Origin: Prauserella flavalba
GTDB taxonomy: Bacteria; Actinomycetota; Actinomycetes; Mycobacteriales; Pseudonocardiaceae
Direction: 5' to 3'
Length of the DNA: 64,000 nt
Assembly (NCBI RefSeq): GCF_003202235.1
Contig: NZ_MASU01000015.1
Coordinates: forward strand, 108,123 to 172,122
The notes beneath the pieces were generated by a model. That model made no database searches, was not told the origin of the DNA, and saw only the letters and a program-made list of their open reading frames with translations. This document shows positions 17,239 to 25,731 of this stretch, piece by piece; positions within the stretch are counted from its first letter, which is position 1; every line of letters starts with the position of its first letter. Made by a program: the position numbers and the translations under genes.

Positions 17239-17679
17239 ATGGACGACCTGGACTGGGTGCTGCTGAACGAGCTTCAGGCCAACTCACGGCTGTCCTTCAG
17301 CGAGCTGTCCCGCCGGGTGCACCTGTCCTCGCCCGCGGTCGCCGAACGGGTCCGCAGGCTGGAGGAGAGCGGGGTGATCACCGCTTACCGCGCGCACGTG
17401 GACCTGGCCAAGGCGGGCAGGCCGGTGATCGCCTTCATCCGGATGTCCTGCTACGGCCCGCAATGCGTCCTGCGCGATCCGGAGCTGCCGCGGTGGCCCG
17501 AGGTCCTGGAGATCCACCGGGTCACCGGGGACGCGTGCAGCCTGCTCAAGGTCGCGGCCGAGTCGATGCCCGCGTTCGAGAACCTCATCGACCGGCTCGC
17601 CCCCTACGGCCAGCCCTCCAGCACGATGGTGCTGTCCACCCCGCTGGAGGGCCGCCCGGTCAGTCCTCCCGGCCGTTGA
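17239..17679 (+). CDS. Lrp/AsnC family regulator, probably of the kynurenine operon
   Basis: A 146-residue Lrp/AsnC protein: an N-terminal helix-turn-helix (DDLDWVLLNELQANSRLSF, SSPAVAERVRRLEESGVI) followed by a RAM ligand-binding domain (VIAFIRMSCYG, EVLEIHRVTGDACSLLKVAAES). The ATG at 17239 is preferred to an in-frame TTG at 17227. Divergence from the tryptophan dioxygenase gene, and the habit of this family to sense amino acids, suggest control by tryptophan or kynurenine, as KynR does in Proteobacteria. Confidence 0.9.
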   Translation: MDDLDWVLLNELQANSRLSFSELSRRVHLSSPAVAERVRRLEESGVITAYRAHVDLAKAGRPVIAFIRMSCYGPQCVLRDPELPRWPEVLEIHRVTGDACSLLKVAAESMPAFENLIDRLAPYGQPSSTMVLSTPLEGRPVSPPGR

Positions 17680-17690
17680 GGGCCAGCGCG

Positions 17691-19013
17691 CTACCCGAGC
17701 CGTTCGTAGGTGACCAGCACCTGTTCGCCGCTGAGGTGGAACTCGACGCCGATGCTCGTGCCGTCGGCGGAGGTGCTGTTGACCGAGAGGCCGTCGAACG
17801 CGGTGCGGGACTCGCCGGTGCGCACGTTCACCAGCTCCATCCCCCGGCCCGTCTTGCCGGGGATCATGGCGAGGTCGCCGACCAGGCCTGCGCGTTCCAG
17901 TTTCGTGATCCGGTTGGGGATCCGCCACAGCTCCTCGCCGGTCGTGAGGTCGCGGGCGGCGAGGTGGACGAACGTGCCGCGCTGCGGATCGGACTCCGAG
18001 CTGACCACGACGTCGCCGAACACGGTGCTCTGCTCGTAGTAGGTCGCCGAGCTGGCGGGCTGCTCGGCCGACCACAGCTCTTCACCGGTCCGCGCGTCCA
18101 GCGCGATCAGCCGGTTGGCGAAGCGGCCGCCGTGCTCGTCGAACCGGCTCGCCCGTACCACCACCGTGCCGAAGGCCATGCCGACGACCTGCGATGCGAA
18201 GTCCTCGTGCGCGTAGTCCCACAGCGGTGCGCCGTCGGTGGCGGAGAACGCGTACAGCCGCAGGTCCTCGGGCGTGACGGTGCCCCGCTCGTCGACGGCC
18301 AGCTGCCACGCGCTGGTCGGGTCGGTACCCGCGGCGCCGAACACGATCGTGTCGCCCGCTGCCGACGCGTACTCGACGTTGTCAGGAAGGTCGACCTCAC
18401 GCGTCCACACGGGCTCGGCGCGGGCGGGGTCGACGAGTGACAGCGTGGCGCCGCCGGTGTCGTCCCGGCGCAGGAGTGCGACGGTCCGCTCGGCGACGGC
18501 GACCACGGTGGCGCCGGTGGCCGCGGGCTCGCCCTCGGGGAAAGTGGTGCAGCCGCGGACCTGGCCGTCCTCGATGCCGATGCTGATGGCGGTGGCGGGC
18601 GAGCCGTCCGCCTGCTGGAGCAGCACCATGCCGCCGCCGGCCTTGGCGGCGCCAAAGACGGTCCCGTTCTGCTCGAACGCCCAGACCCGCTCGCCGGTCC
18701 GCGCGTCGACCGCGCCGACGGCCCCGTCCGCCGACTCCAGAACGACCGTCCCGCCCACGCCCGGCCGTGGGTACCCGGACCGGGGGACGGCGGCCCGCTG
18801 CTGACCGAACGGCGGCTGAACCGAGGTGACGATCTCCCGCTCCCCAGGGCTGGCCAGCTCCGCCAACGAGGTGGCGGCCGGCAGCCTGCCGGTGCTGGTG
18901 ACCGCGGCCGAGCACGGATCGGCGCCCGCGGTCCACGGCCGCCAGACCAGCAGGCCGGCGACCAGCACGGCGACCAACCCGATCGCGAGGTACATCCATC
19001 GGCTACGTGTCAC
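17691..19013 (-). CDS. membrane-anchored PQQ-like beta-propeller protein
   Basis: A 440-residue protein with an N-terminal membrane anchor (WMYLAIGLVAVLVAGLLVW, about residues 6-24) and an extracytoplasmic PQQ-like repeat domain. At least three propeller blades carry the DARTGERVW/DARTGEELW/DLTTGEELW type repeat. Such proteins often act as scaffolds or sensors at the cell surface; no catalytic site is visible. It starts with GTG and converges on the Lrp regulator with 11 bases between stops. No link to the neighbouring pathways is evident. Confidence 0.75.
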   Translation of the reverse strand: MTRSRWMYLAIGLVAVLVAGLLVWRPWTAGADPCSAAVTSTGRLPAATSLAELASPGEREIVTSVQPPFGQQRAAVPRSGYPRPGVGGTVVLESADGAVGAVDARTGERVWAFEQNGTVFGAAKAGGGMVLLQQADGSPATAISIGIEDGQVRGCTTFPEGEPAATGATVVAVAERTVALLRRDDTGGATLSLVDPARAEPVWTREVDLPDNVEYASAAGDTIVFGAAGTDPTSAWQLAVDERGTVTPEDLRLYAFSATDGAPLWDYAHEDFASQVVGMAFGTVVVRASRFDEHGGRFANRLIALDARTGEELWSAEQPASSATYYEQSTVFGDVVVSSESDPQRGTFVHLAARDLTTGEELWRIPNRITKLERAGLVGDLAMIPGKTGRGMELVNVRTGESRTAFDGLSVNSTSADGTSIGVEFHLSGEQVLVTYERLG

Positions 19014-19149
19014 AGCCGGGAGATTAGCCGGTTCGTCCGGTTCGCGTGGCCGGTCCGCCCGACTGGTGCCGGCGGTGCAACTCCTCGCGGCGTCGGTCGT
19101 CGTTCGTCGCGATCGGCACCATGCGCCCGTGCAGGCCCGTGCCGGGCCG

Positions 19150-20967
19150 TCAGTGGCGTGTGCGTGGCGGGGCGGCTCTGGGCTGGAGCACGTCGTTCAT
19201 GGACCTCTCCCGCCAGCGGCGCAGGAGCTCGTGGAAGGCGAACGCGCTGTGCGGGTAGGAGATGGGGCCGTTGGGGCGGCCCCGTCCCTCGCGGTTGTAG
19301 TACCCGGGGGTGCATTCGGCGTGGAACCACTCGTGGTCGGGGGCGTCCTCTGCCAGGGTGGCGAGCCAGTCGTCCTCCGCCTGCCGGGAGGGTTCGAGCA
19401 GGGCGTTCGCGGTCTCGGCCGCCGCGACGAGGGCGGCGGCATGGCCGGCCTGCTCGTCCAGGATGTGCGTGAAGTTGACGCTGTTGGCGTTCTGCACGGC
19501 CCCCAGCTGGATCAGGTTCGGGAAGCCGTGGCTGGTGAAACCGTGCAGGGTGCGCGGACCCTGCTGGGCCCAGGCGTGCAGCAGCTGGATGCCGCCGCGG
19601 CCGTGGACGGGGAGCCTGCCGGAGAGGACGCCGGACGAGCCGACGGAGAAGCCGGTGGCGAAGATCAGGCAGTCCAGTTCGTACGTGGTGTCGTCGACGA
19701 CGGCTCCGCGCGCGGTGATGCGGGTGATGCCGTGGGTGTCCGCGGTGTCGACGAGGGTGACGTTGTCGCGGTTGAACGCCGGGTAGTACAGGTCCGAGAA
19801 CGTGGGTCGCTTGCAGGCGTACCGATACCACGGCTTCAGTTTCTCGGCCGTGCCGGGATCGTTGACCAGCTGCTCGACGCGGGCGCGGAGTTCGTCCATC
19901 TTGGCCGCGTCGGCCGCCTCGTAGGCGGCTTCGAACTCCGCCCGGTCGCCCTCGCGGCGGAAGCTCGGCAGCAGCTTCTCCAGCAGGCCCGCGGACGAGG
20001 TCCACGCGTCGGCGACGAGGTCCTCGGCGCTCGGCTCGCCCGACACGATGCGCAGGAAGTTGTCGCGGCGCTCGCGTGCCCAGCCTTCGTGGTCGGCGCC
20101 GACGTCGCGGGCAGTGGTGCGCCGGTTGGCCCGCACGTCCACTGTGGAGGGAGTGCGCTGGAAGACGTAGACGTGTCCGGCATCCTCGGCCAGCACCGGG
20201 ATGACCTGGATACCGGTCGCGCCTGTGCCGACGACCCCGACGCGCTTGCCGGCGAGTCCGGTCAGACCGCCTTCGGGGGTGCCCCCTGTGTAGGCGTAGT
20301 CCCAGCGCGAGGTGTGGAAGGTGTGGCCCTCGAAGGACTCGATGCCCGGTATCCCGGGCAGCTTCGGCTCGGACAGGGTGCCGGTGGCGGTGATGACGTA
20401 GGTGGCCTCGAAGGCGTCACCCCGGTCCGTGGTGACGGTCCAGGTCTCCGCCGCCTCGTTCCAGGTCAGCGAGGTGGCCGTGGTGGCGAACAGGGCGTCG
20501 GCGTAGAGGTCGAACTTCTGCGCGATGCGGACCGCGTGGAGCCGGATCTCCTCGCCCGGTGCGTACTTCCACTCGGGCACGTATCCGGTCTCGTCGAGCA
20601 TCGGCAGGTAGACGTGCGACTCGATGTCGCAGTGGACGCCCGGGTACCGGTTCCAGTACCAGGTGCCGCCGAAGTCGGAACCCGTCTCGATGATGCGGAC
20701 GCGTCGCACGCCCTGCTGCCGCAGCCGTGCTCCGGCGAGGATGCCGCCGAATCCGCCGCCGACGACCGCGACGTCGACCGCGTCGTGCGCCGGCTCGCGC
20801 TCGACCGGCGCTTCCGCGTACGGATCGGCGGCGTAGTAGCCGAATTCGGCGTCGGCGGCGCGGTACTGGTTGTGGCCGTCGGGGCGCACGCGGCGTTCGC
20901 GCTCGCGGCGATAGCGCTCCCGGAGTGCGGCCAGACCGTCCGTGGACCGAGGCTGAAGAGCTGTCAT
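19150..20967 (-). CDS. Baeyer-Villiger flavin monooxygenase
   Basis: A 605-residue class B flavoprotein monooxygenase of the cyclohexanone/phenylacetone type. It has an FAD motif (VVGGGFGGILAGARL), GGTWYWNRYPGVHCDIESH, the Baeyer-Villiger fingerprint FEGHTFHTSRWDY (FxGxxxHxxxW), a second Rossmann motif for NADPH (VGVVGTGATGIQ), and a C-terminal GPISYPHSAFAFHELL tail. It inserts oxygen beside a ketone to give an ester or lactone, using NADPH. It diverges from a lactonase-like gene over a perfect palindrome, so ketone to lactone to hydroxy acid is the likely local route. Confidence 0.93.
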   Translation of the reverse strand: MTALQPRSTDGLAALRERYRRERERRVRPDGHNQYRAADAEFGYYAADPYAEAPVEREPAHDAVDVAVVGGGFGGILAGARLRQQGVRRVRIIETGSDFGGTWYWNRYPGVHCDIESHVYLPMLDETGYVPEWKYAPGEEIRLHAVRIAQKFDLYADALFATTATSLTWNEAAETWTVTTDRGDAFEATYVITATGTLSEPKLPGIPGIESFEGHTFHTSRWDYAYTGGTPEGGLTGLAGKRVGVVGTGATGIQVIPVLAEDAGHVYVFQRTPSTVDVRANRRTTARDVGADHEGWARERRDNFLRIVSGEPSAEDLVADAWTSSAGLLEKLLPSFRREGDRAEFEAAYEAADAAKMDELRARVEQLVNDPGTAEKLKPWYRYACKRPTFSDLYYPAFNRDNVTLVDTADTHGITRITARGAVVDDTTYELDCLIFATGFSVGSSGVLSGRLPVHGRGGIQLLHAWAQQGPRTLHGFTSHGFPNLIQLGAVQNANSVNFTHILDEQAGHAAALVAAAETANALLEPSRQAEDDWLATLAEDAPDHEWFHAECTPGYYNREGRGRPNGPISYPHSAFAFHELLRRWRERSMNDVLQPRAAPPRTRH

Positions 20968-21073
20968 ACGGGGTCTCAATCCTGTCGGTTCTGCCGGTTC
21001 GCGGACGTGCGGGGAACCGGCCTGAGAAGTCCGTCCCCCCGCACGCAAGCCTTCCTCCAGTACTCTAACAGCA

Positions 21074-21095
21074 AACCGGACAACGTTGTCCGGTT
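21074..21095. promoter_or_regulatory. perfect 22-bp palindromic operator
   Basis: AACCGGACAAC is followed directly by its exact reverse complement, giving 22 bp of uninterrupted dyad symmetry. It lies 25 bases before the lipoprotein ATG and about 107 bases before the monooxygenase start, between two divergent promoters. Size and symmetry fit a TetR-family dimer site; the TetR gene at 22153 is the obvious candidate protein. Confidence 0.75.
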
Positions 21096-21119
21096 GTACG
21101 ACGACGGAAGGGATCCCCG

Positions 21120-22139
21120 ATGCGACGAAGCCCGATGAGGCCGCTCGCCCTGATCGCCACGATCGGCACGCTGGCCCTCACCGGATGCGGCCTGCCCGCG
21201 CATGAGACCGGAAGCGGGGCGCACTCCGCGAACCCGGGCAAGGTCATCCGCGCGCACGAGGTCATGCGGCTGACCGAGGTGCACGAGGAGACCGGGATGA
21301 CCCTGCTGGAAGGGCCGGTGTTCGACGAGGACGGACAGCTGATCGTCGTGGACGTCACCGCCCCCGCCGGCGAGCCGAAGGTGCTGAGCGTCGACGTCCG
21401 GAAGAAGACGTCGCGGGCGCTCCACACCGATGGGCGAGGGGCCTACACCTCCGCCCAGTTCAGTCCGTACGACGGCCGGCTCTACCTCACCGACTTCGCC
21501 CACGGCGAGATCGTGAGCCTGGCGCCGGACGGCGGCGATCCGCGGACCTTCTTCTCCGGAGCCGTCGACGGCTCGCCGATGAATCCCGACGACCTCGCCT
21601 TCGACGAGGACGGCAACCTGTACGTCAGCGACTCACGCGGTCTGACCGAGGGGCAGGACCGGGGCCGGGTGGTGCGGATCGACCGGGAGGGCAGGGAGGC
21701 CACCGTTCTGGCCGACGGCCTGGGCGCGACGAACGGGATCTCCTTCGACGAGGACTTCCGCGGGCTGTGGATCAGCGAACTGACGCGGAACCGGATCTCC
21801 TACCTCCGCCTCGGCGACGCGGGCGAGACGGCCTCCCGGCACACCGCGGTCCACGTCGACGGCGGGATCGCCCAGACCGACTCCATCGCCGTGGACGCGG
21901 CGGGCAACATCTACCAGGCGCTGCACGGCAGGCCCGCGATGGTGGTGTACGACCGGAACGGCGGGCACCTGGCGACGATCGAGGTCCCCGCGGGCGCGAA
22001 AGGCCTGGAATCGGCGACCAATGTCGCCATCAGGCCCGGCGAGCGGACGGCCTACCTGACCGTCAGCGGACCGGCCGGAGGCTACCTGTACGCCTTCGAG
22101 GCGCCGGCGAAGGGCATCCGGCAGTCCAACGGGGGCTGA
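21120..22139 (+). CDS. SMP-30/gluconolactonase-like lipoprotein
   Basis: A 339-residue exported protein with an N-terminal lipoprotein signal (LALTGC, lipidated Cys C23) and an SMP-30/strictosidine-synthase-type six-bladed propeller: LLEGPVFDEDGQLIVVDV, NPDDLAFDEDGNLYVSDSRG, DGLGATNGISFDED and GGIAQTDSIAVDAAGNIYQA. Acidic and Asn residues in these blades match the divalent-metal site of lactonases. It probably hydrolyses a lactone at the outer face of the membrane. It is divergent from the Baeyer-Villiger monooxygenase, whose product is a lactone or ester. Confidence 0.85.
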   Translation: MRRSPMRPLALIATIGTLALTGCGLPAHETGSGAHSANPGKVIRAHEVMRLTEVHEETGMTLLEGPVFDEDGQLIVVDVTAPAGEPKVLSVDVRKKTSRALHTDGRGAYTSAQFSPYDGRLYLTDFAHGEIVSLAPDGGDPRTFFSGAVDGSPMNPDDLAFDEDGNLYVSDSRGLTEGQDRGRVVRIDREGREATVLADGLGATNGISFDEDFRGLWISELTRNRISYLRLGDAGETASRHTAVHVDGGIAQTDSIAVDAAGNIYQALHGRPAMVVYDRNGGHLATIEVPAGAKGLESATNVAIRPGERTAYLTVSGPAGGYLYAFEAPAKGIRQSNGG

Positions 22140-22152
22140 CACTTCCTCGTGG

Positions 22153-22743
22153 TCACCCGCCGAAGGGCCGTACCGGTCCCACCTCGATGCCGAGCAGCCG
22201 CCAGGCGTCCAGCGCCCGGCGTTCCCGCTCCGCGCGCGTGGGGCCGGTCACGGCACCGGAGACCATCGCGACGGCGAGCATCAGATCGTCCGCGGCGCTC
22301 AACCGGTGACCTTCCGGAAGGTGTACCCGCAGGGCGCGCTCGACCCGCCTGGACAGGTCCTCGGCGAGTGCGTGAGTCCGGTCGCCCCGGTGCCGCCCGT
22401 CGGGGTGCAGCAGGCTGATGAAGGCCGCCGACTCGGTCAGGTGCCAGGTGACCACGCCAAGAACCCCGGCCAGGGACGCGTCCTCCTTCCCGGCGGCGTC
22501 CTCGATCTGGCGCACGTTCTCCTCGAGAACCGCCGCCGCCACCGTGTCCCGGTCGGGAAAATGCCGGTACAGCACCCCCTGGCTGACACCGGCTCTGCGC
22601 GCGATCGCCGAGAGCGGTGCAGCCAAACCGGACTCGGCATAGATCTCCCGGGCGGCGCCGATCAGGGCGGCGCGATTGCGGGCAGCGGCCTTCGGCCCCG
22701 CGTTGAGGGACCGCCGCACGTTCCTGCCGGGTTCCTCCGCCAT
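22153..22743 (-). CDS. TetR family regulator, likely of the Baeyer-Villiger monooxygenase/lactonase divergon
   Basis: A 196-residue TetR protein. After a basic leader of about 24 residues comes the helix-turn-helix (RAALIGAAREIYAESGLA, LSAIARRAGVSQGVLYRHFP) and then an all-helical ligand domain. It converges on the lactonase-like gene with 13 bases between stops. Its own upstream region lacks the 22-bp palindrome found at 21074, so control of the divergon without autoregulation is likely. The ligand is unknown. Confidence 0.87.
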   Translation of the reverse strand: MAEEPGRNVRRSLNAGPKAAARNRAALIGAAREIYAESGLAAPLSAIARRAGVSQGVLYRHFPDRDTVAAAVLEENVRQIEDAAGKEDASLAGVLGVVTWHLTESAAFISLLHPDGRHRGDRTHALAEDLSRRVERALRVHLPEGHRLSAADDLMLAVAMVSGAVTGPTRAERERRALDAWRLLGIEVGPVRPFGG

Positions 22744-22809
22744 CCGGGCAGAGTACCGGCCGGACGTCCGGGGCGTTGCTCCGATCGGCGTCGTCCCCGG
22801 TGCGGCTCG

Positions 22810-23556
22810 TCAGGACCGGAGCCGGTCGAGAGCGCAGGTGGGCAGGGCGATCCAGCCCTCCGTACGCGCCCGCGGTGTCTCGGCTTCGGTGGGCGTGGTG
22901 GTGAGGCCCAGGGCGGCGGCGCGGGCGAGCAGGGCGGCGATCACCGCGTCGAGCACGTGGTCGTGGCGCCGGCACAGGTCCGCGTGGCCGGCGAGATCGA
23001 GCCACGGCGCCGCCTGCTGCAGCGCGGACACGAGGGCGTCGAGTGCCGCGCGGTTCCGGCCGCCCTTGTAACGGCGGTGGGGAAGACGCCAGTGCCGCAG
23101 GCCGGCGGCGGGGTAGACCTCGACGACCAGCCCGCTCCCGGTCCGGTCGACCGGGTGACCGCGCTGGGCCAGCAGGGCCTGCAGGCGTACCGCGCGCATC
23201 GCGGTGAGGCCGATCCGGTCGGTGGCGACGCTGAGCGGGACGAGCCCGGTCAGCTCGCGTACCCGTTCGTCGGTGTGCCGGTAGGCCAGCGACCGGCGCC
23301 ACGCCGCACCCGGCGGCCCGCAGTCGAGTCCGGCGGGGTCCTCCCGCTGTGCCTGGAGGAAGCCGGCGAAGGTGTCCGGCCAGCCGAGCGGGCAGTCGAT
23401 CCCCACCTTGTCGGCGTGCTCGGCGTGGCGCAGTACCGCGTCGTCGTCGGCGGGCAGCTCCGTGTCGGTCACGCGCGCGCCGCCTGGACCCCAGTCGAGC
23501 ACGGCCACCGCCGTGGACGGGGGCTCCGCCGCGAGGTCGACCCCGACGGTCCGCAT
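22810..23556 (-). CDS. DUF429 family protein (predicted RNase H-fold nuclease)
   Basis: A 248-residue DUF429 protein. It opens with an RNase H-like strand carrying an acidic residue (MRTVGVDLAAEP), followed by KVGIDCPLGWPDTF, YRHTDERVRELTGL, VVEVYPAAGLRHW, RYKGGRNRAALDAL and HDHVLDAVIAALLARAAAL. The ordered Asp/Glu residues (VGVD, GIDCP, EVYP, HVLDA) look like a two-metal nuclease centre. The physiological role of the family is not established. It appears to be a single gene. Confidence 0.8.
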   Translation of the reverse strand: MRTVGVDLAAEPPSTAVAVLDWGPGGARVTDTELPADDDAVLRHAEHADKVGIDCPLGWPDTFAGFLQAQREDPAGLDCGPPGAAWRRSLAYRHTDERVRELTGLVPLSVATDRIGLTAMRAVRLQALLAQRGHPVDRTGSGLVVEVYPAAGLRHWRLPHRRYKGGRNRAALDALVSALQQAAPWLDLAGHADLCRRHDHVLDAVIAALLARAAALGLTTTPTEAETPRARTEGWIALPTCALDRLRS

Positions 23557-23581
23557 GGCGTGTCATTCTGCCCGCGATGAG

Positions 23582-24073
23582 TCACCCGGTGGCCGCCGCC
23601 CCGCCCGTGCCGTCCCGGGTCCACGTGGTGGCGCGGTAGATCGGGCCGCGGGCGATGACCGGGTCGAGCAGGCCGCCTTCGGCGTACTCGGGCTGAGGGG
23701 AGCCGTCCTGGTACTCGCCCACCTGCCCCTCGTACTTGAGCCAGCCGCGCGCCTTGGGGCTGAGGAGGTAGGCGCCGGCGATCACGAACGTCAGCGTGGA
23801 GAAGTCCGCCGGCCGCTGTCGTTCCAGTCGCTCGCACCACTCCCGGGGACGTTTCAGGTCGGCCTCGGCGAGCAGCTCGCGGAAACCGCTGTGCAGGTCG
23901 GGCCGGAGTTCGAAGAACCGGTCGATGAACTGGGTCGCGACGGCCGCCTGGTCGGCGGAGGGGCCGGACCCGCCCTCGGGGATCAGGGTCTCCCCGATGA
24001 GGTAGACGGCCTCGCGTTCCTCGTCGGTGAGGACGGTCTGGTCGAGTCCGCTGGACTCTGGCGAGGTGGTCAT
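23582..24073 (-). CDS. gluconate 2-dehydrogenase subunit 3 family protein
   Basis: A 163-residue small subunit of the gluconate 2-dehydrogenase/GMC complex type: LTDEEREAVYLIGETLIPEGG, AVATQFIDRFFELRPDL and FVIAGAYLLSPKARGWLKYEG. Homologues help assemble or export the flavoprotein subunit and usually carry a Tat signal; this one has none, so the complex is probably cytoplasmic. It overlaps the GMC oxidoreductase stop by 4 nt and must be co-translated with it. Confidence 0.82.
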   Translation of the reverse strand: MTTSPESSGLDQTVLTDEEREAVYLIGETLIPEGGSGPSADQAAVATQFIDRFFELRPDLHSGFRELLAEADLKRPREWCERLERQRPADFSTLTFVIAGAYLLSPKARGWLKYEGQVGEYQDGSPQPEYAEGGLLDPVIARGPIYRATTWTRDGTGGAAATG

Positions 24074-25704
24074 GCGGCGGCTCCTGTCCGCAGGTCGCGC
24101 CTGGAGAGCTGCCCCTGGCGCAGGAAGGCGTCGCTGGACCACAGGGCCAGTGCCGCCTGTGTCGCGGCCGGGTTCACGCCACCGGAGGTGACCCAGGTGC
24201 TGGAGTCGAAGATGAACAGGTTGGGGATGTCGTGCGCGCGGCCGAAGCGGTCGGTCACGGAGCGGGCGGGGTCGTCGCCCATCACCGCGGTGCCCATGAG
24301 GTGCCAGCCGCTGGCACGCACGTGCGGACCGACGATCGTCTCCCTGGCTCCGGCGACCTCGAAGGACTCGACCGCACGGGCGACGTGGAAGTCCATGAGG
24401 CGCTTGCTGTTCTCGTCGACCGTGTAGGCGAGCCGGGCGCCCGGCAGGCCGTCGGAGTCGGCGAGGTCGGACGACAGCGTGACGGTGTTGTGCTCGTGGG
24501 GGAGGTCCTCGGCGATGAGGCTCCACATCGGAGCGTGCCCGAGGCGGCTCGCGAGCGTGTCGTGGAAGTTCTCGAACCACATCGGTTCCGGTGACTGGCC
24601 CCACGGGTAGGAGCGGGTGAGGCCGAGCGGGCCGCCGGTGGGCTGGAGCCCCCATTTGGCGCCGCGCACGAAGCCGCGTGCGGGGTCGGACTCGTAGAAG
24701 TGCATGGTCTGGATCTGCTGGCCCCAGGACCCGGAATGGGTGGCCAGGTCCTCGTCGAAGATACCGGCGACGGCGCCGAAGGGATGCATCATCAGCCGCT
24801 TGCCGAGCAGCCCGGAGGAGTTGGCCAGCCCGTCGGGGTGCTCGGAGGTCGCGGACAGGAGCAGGATGCGCGGGGTGCCGATCCCGTTGGCGCACATGAT
24901 CACGGCGCGCGCCTCGACCTTGTGCAGCCTGCCCTCGCGGTCGACGTACTCCACGCCGGTGGCCCGGTCGCCCCGGACGAGCACCCTGGTGACCCTGGCG
25001 CCCGTGCGCAGGTCCGCGCCACGGTCGATGGCCGCCGGCCAGTGGGTGAGATCGGTGGAGGCCTTGGCGCCTTCGGGGCATCCGGACATGCAGGTGCCGT
25101 GCTGGCGGCAGGGGCTCAGCATGCGGTAGTCGCGGGTGGAGATCGCGTTGCCGCCCGGCCACCAGTGCCAGCCGAGCTCGTTGAGGGCCTTCGCCATGCG
25201 GCGCCCTGCGGCGCGGATGGGGACCGGCGGGTTGGGCGGTCCCTCTCCTGCGGGATAGGCGGGGTTGCCCGCGAGCCCGGAAACGCCCAGCTGCCGTTCG
25301 GCCTCCACATAGTACGGTTCGAGGTCCTCATAGGATAGTGGCCAGTCGTCGGCGACCCCGTCATGGCTGCGCACCCGGAAGTCGCCGGGCGTCATCCGGT
25401 GCCACTTCGCCGAGTACAGTACCGTCCCTCCGCCGACGCCGTTCCACATCAGGGCGGAGATGTCGGAGTCGGTGTCGTCGACCGGGTAGTCGGCTTCCGC
25501 GCGGCGGGTGTTCGGATCGCGCGCCCAGTAGCGGTCGGCGGTGACCTCGTAGTCGGGGAAGTCGGCGCGGGCCTTGTCGTAGTCGGGCCAGCCGCCCTGT
25601 TCGAGACAGACAACGTGAAGTCCTGCCGCGGTCAGCGTGGCAGCGGTGATGCCTCCCGCGAGGCCTGCGCCGACGATCACCACATCGGCCTGGTCGGTGC
25701 TCAT
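24070..25704 (-). CDS. GMC family oxidoreductase (FAD alcohol dehydrogenase)
   Basis: A 544-residue GMC flavoprotein. The FAD motif GAGLAG is at residues 12-17, the family segment GVGGGTVLYSAKWHRM follows near residue 90, and the C-terminal active-site region reads GWHLMGTAVMGDDP and WVTSGGVNPAATQAALAL. A Cys-rich stretch (CRQHGTCMSGCPEG) in the middle is shared with the gluconate-dehydrogenase branch. It oxidises an alcohol or sugar-like substrate, with the small subunit encoded next and an aldehyde dehydrogenase encoded just before. The substrate is unknown. Confidence 0.88.
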   Translation of the reverse strand: MSTDQADVVIVGAGLAGGITAATLTAAGLHVVCLEQGGWPDYDKARADFPDYEVTADRYWARDPNTRRAEADYPVDDTDSDISALMWNGVGGGTVLYSAKWHRMTPGDFRVRSHDGVADDWPLSYEDLEPYYVEAERQLGVSGLAGNPAYPAGEGPPNPPVPIRAAGRRMAKALNELGWHWWPGGNAISTRDYRMLSPCRQHGTCMSGCPEGAKASTDLTHWPAAIDRGADLRTGARVTRVLVRGDRATGVEYVDREGRLHKVEARAVIMCANGIGTPRILLLSATSEHPDGLANSSGLLGKRLMMHPFGAVAGIFDEDLATHSGSWGQQIQTMHFYESDPARGFVRGAKWGLQPTGGPLGLTRSYPWGQSPEPMWFENFHDTLASRLGHAPMWSLIAEDLPHEHNTVTLSSDLADSDGLPGARLAYTVDENSKRLMDFHVARAVESFEVAGARETIVGPHVRASGWHLMGTAVMGDDPARSVTDRFGRAHDIPNLFIFDSSTWVTSGGVNPAATQAALALWSSDAFLRQGQLSRRDLRTGAAA

Positions 25705-25731
25705 CTGGTTCGTTTCCCTTGTGTGGTCGGC

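Noticed and set aside
17103..17240. Extension of tryptophan dioxygenase upstream of GTG 17102
   Set aside because: No family similarity, and it would remove the divergent promoter region; GTG 17102 has a strong ribosome site.
18826..21138. Plus-strand open frame of 770 codons
   Set aside because: It runs antisense through the beta-propeller and Baeyer-Villiger genes, has no domain, and is rich in Gly/Val/Arg as expected of shadow frames at high GC.
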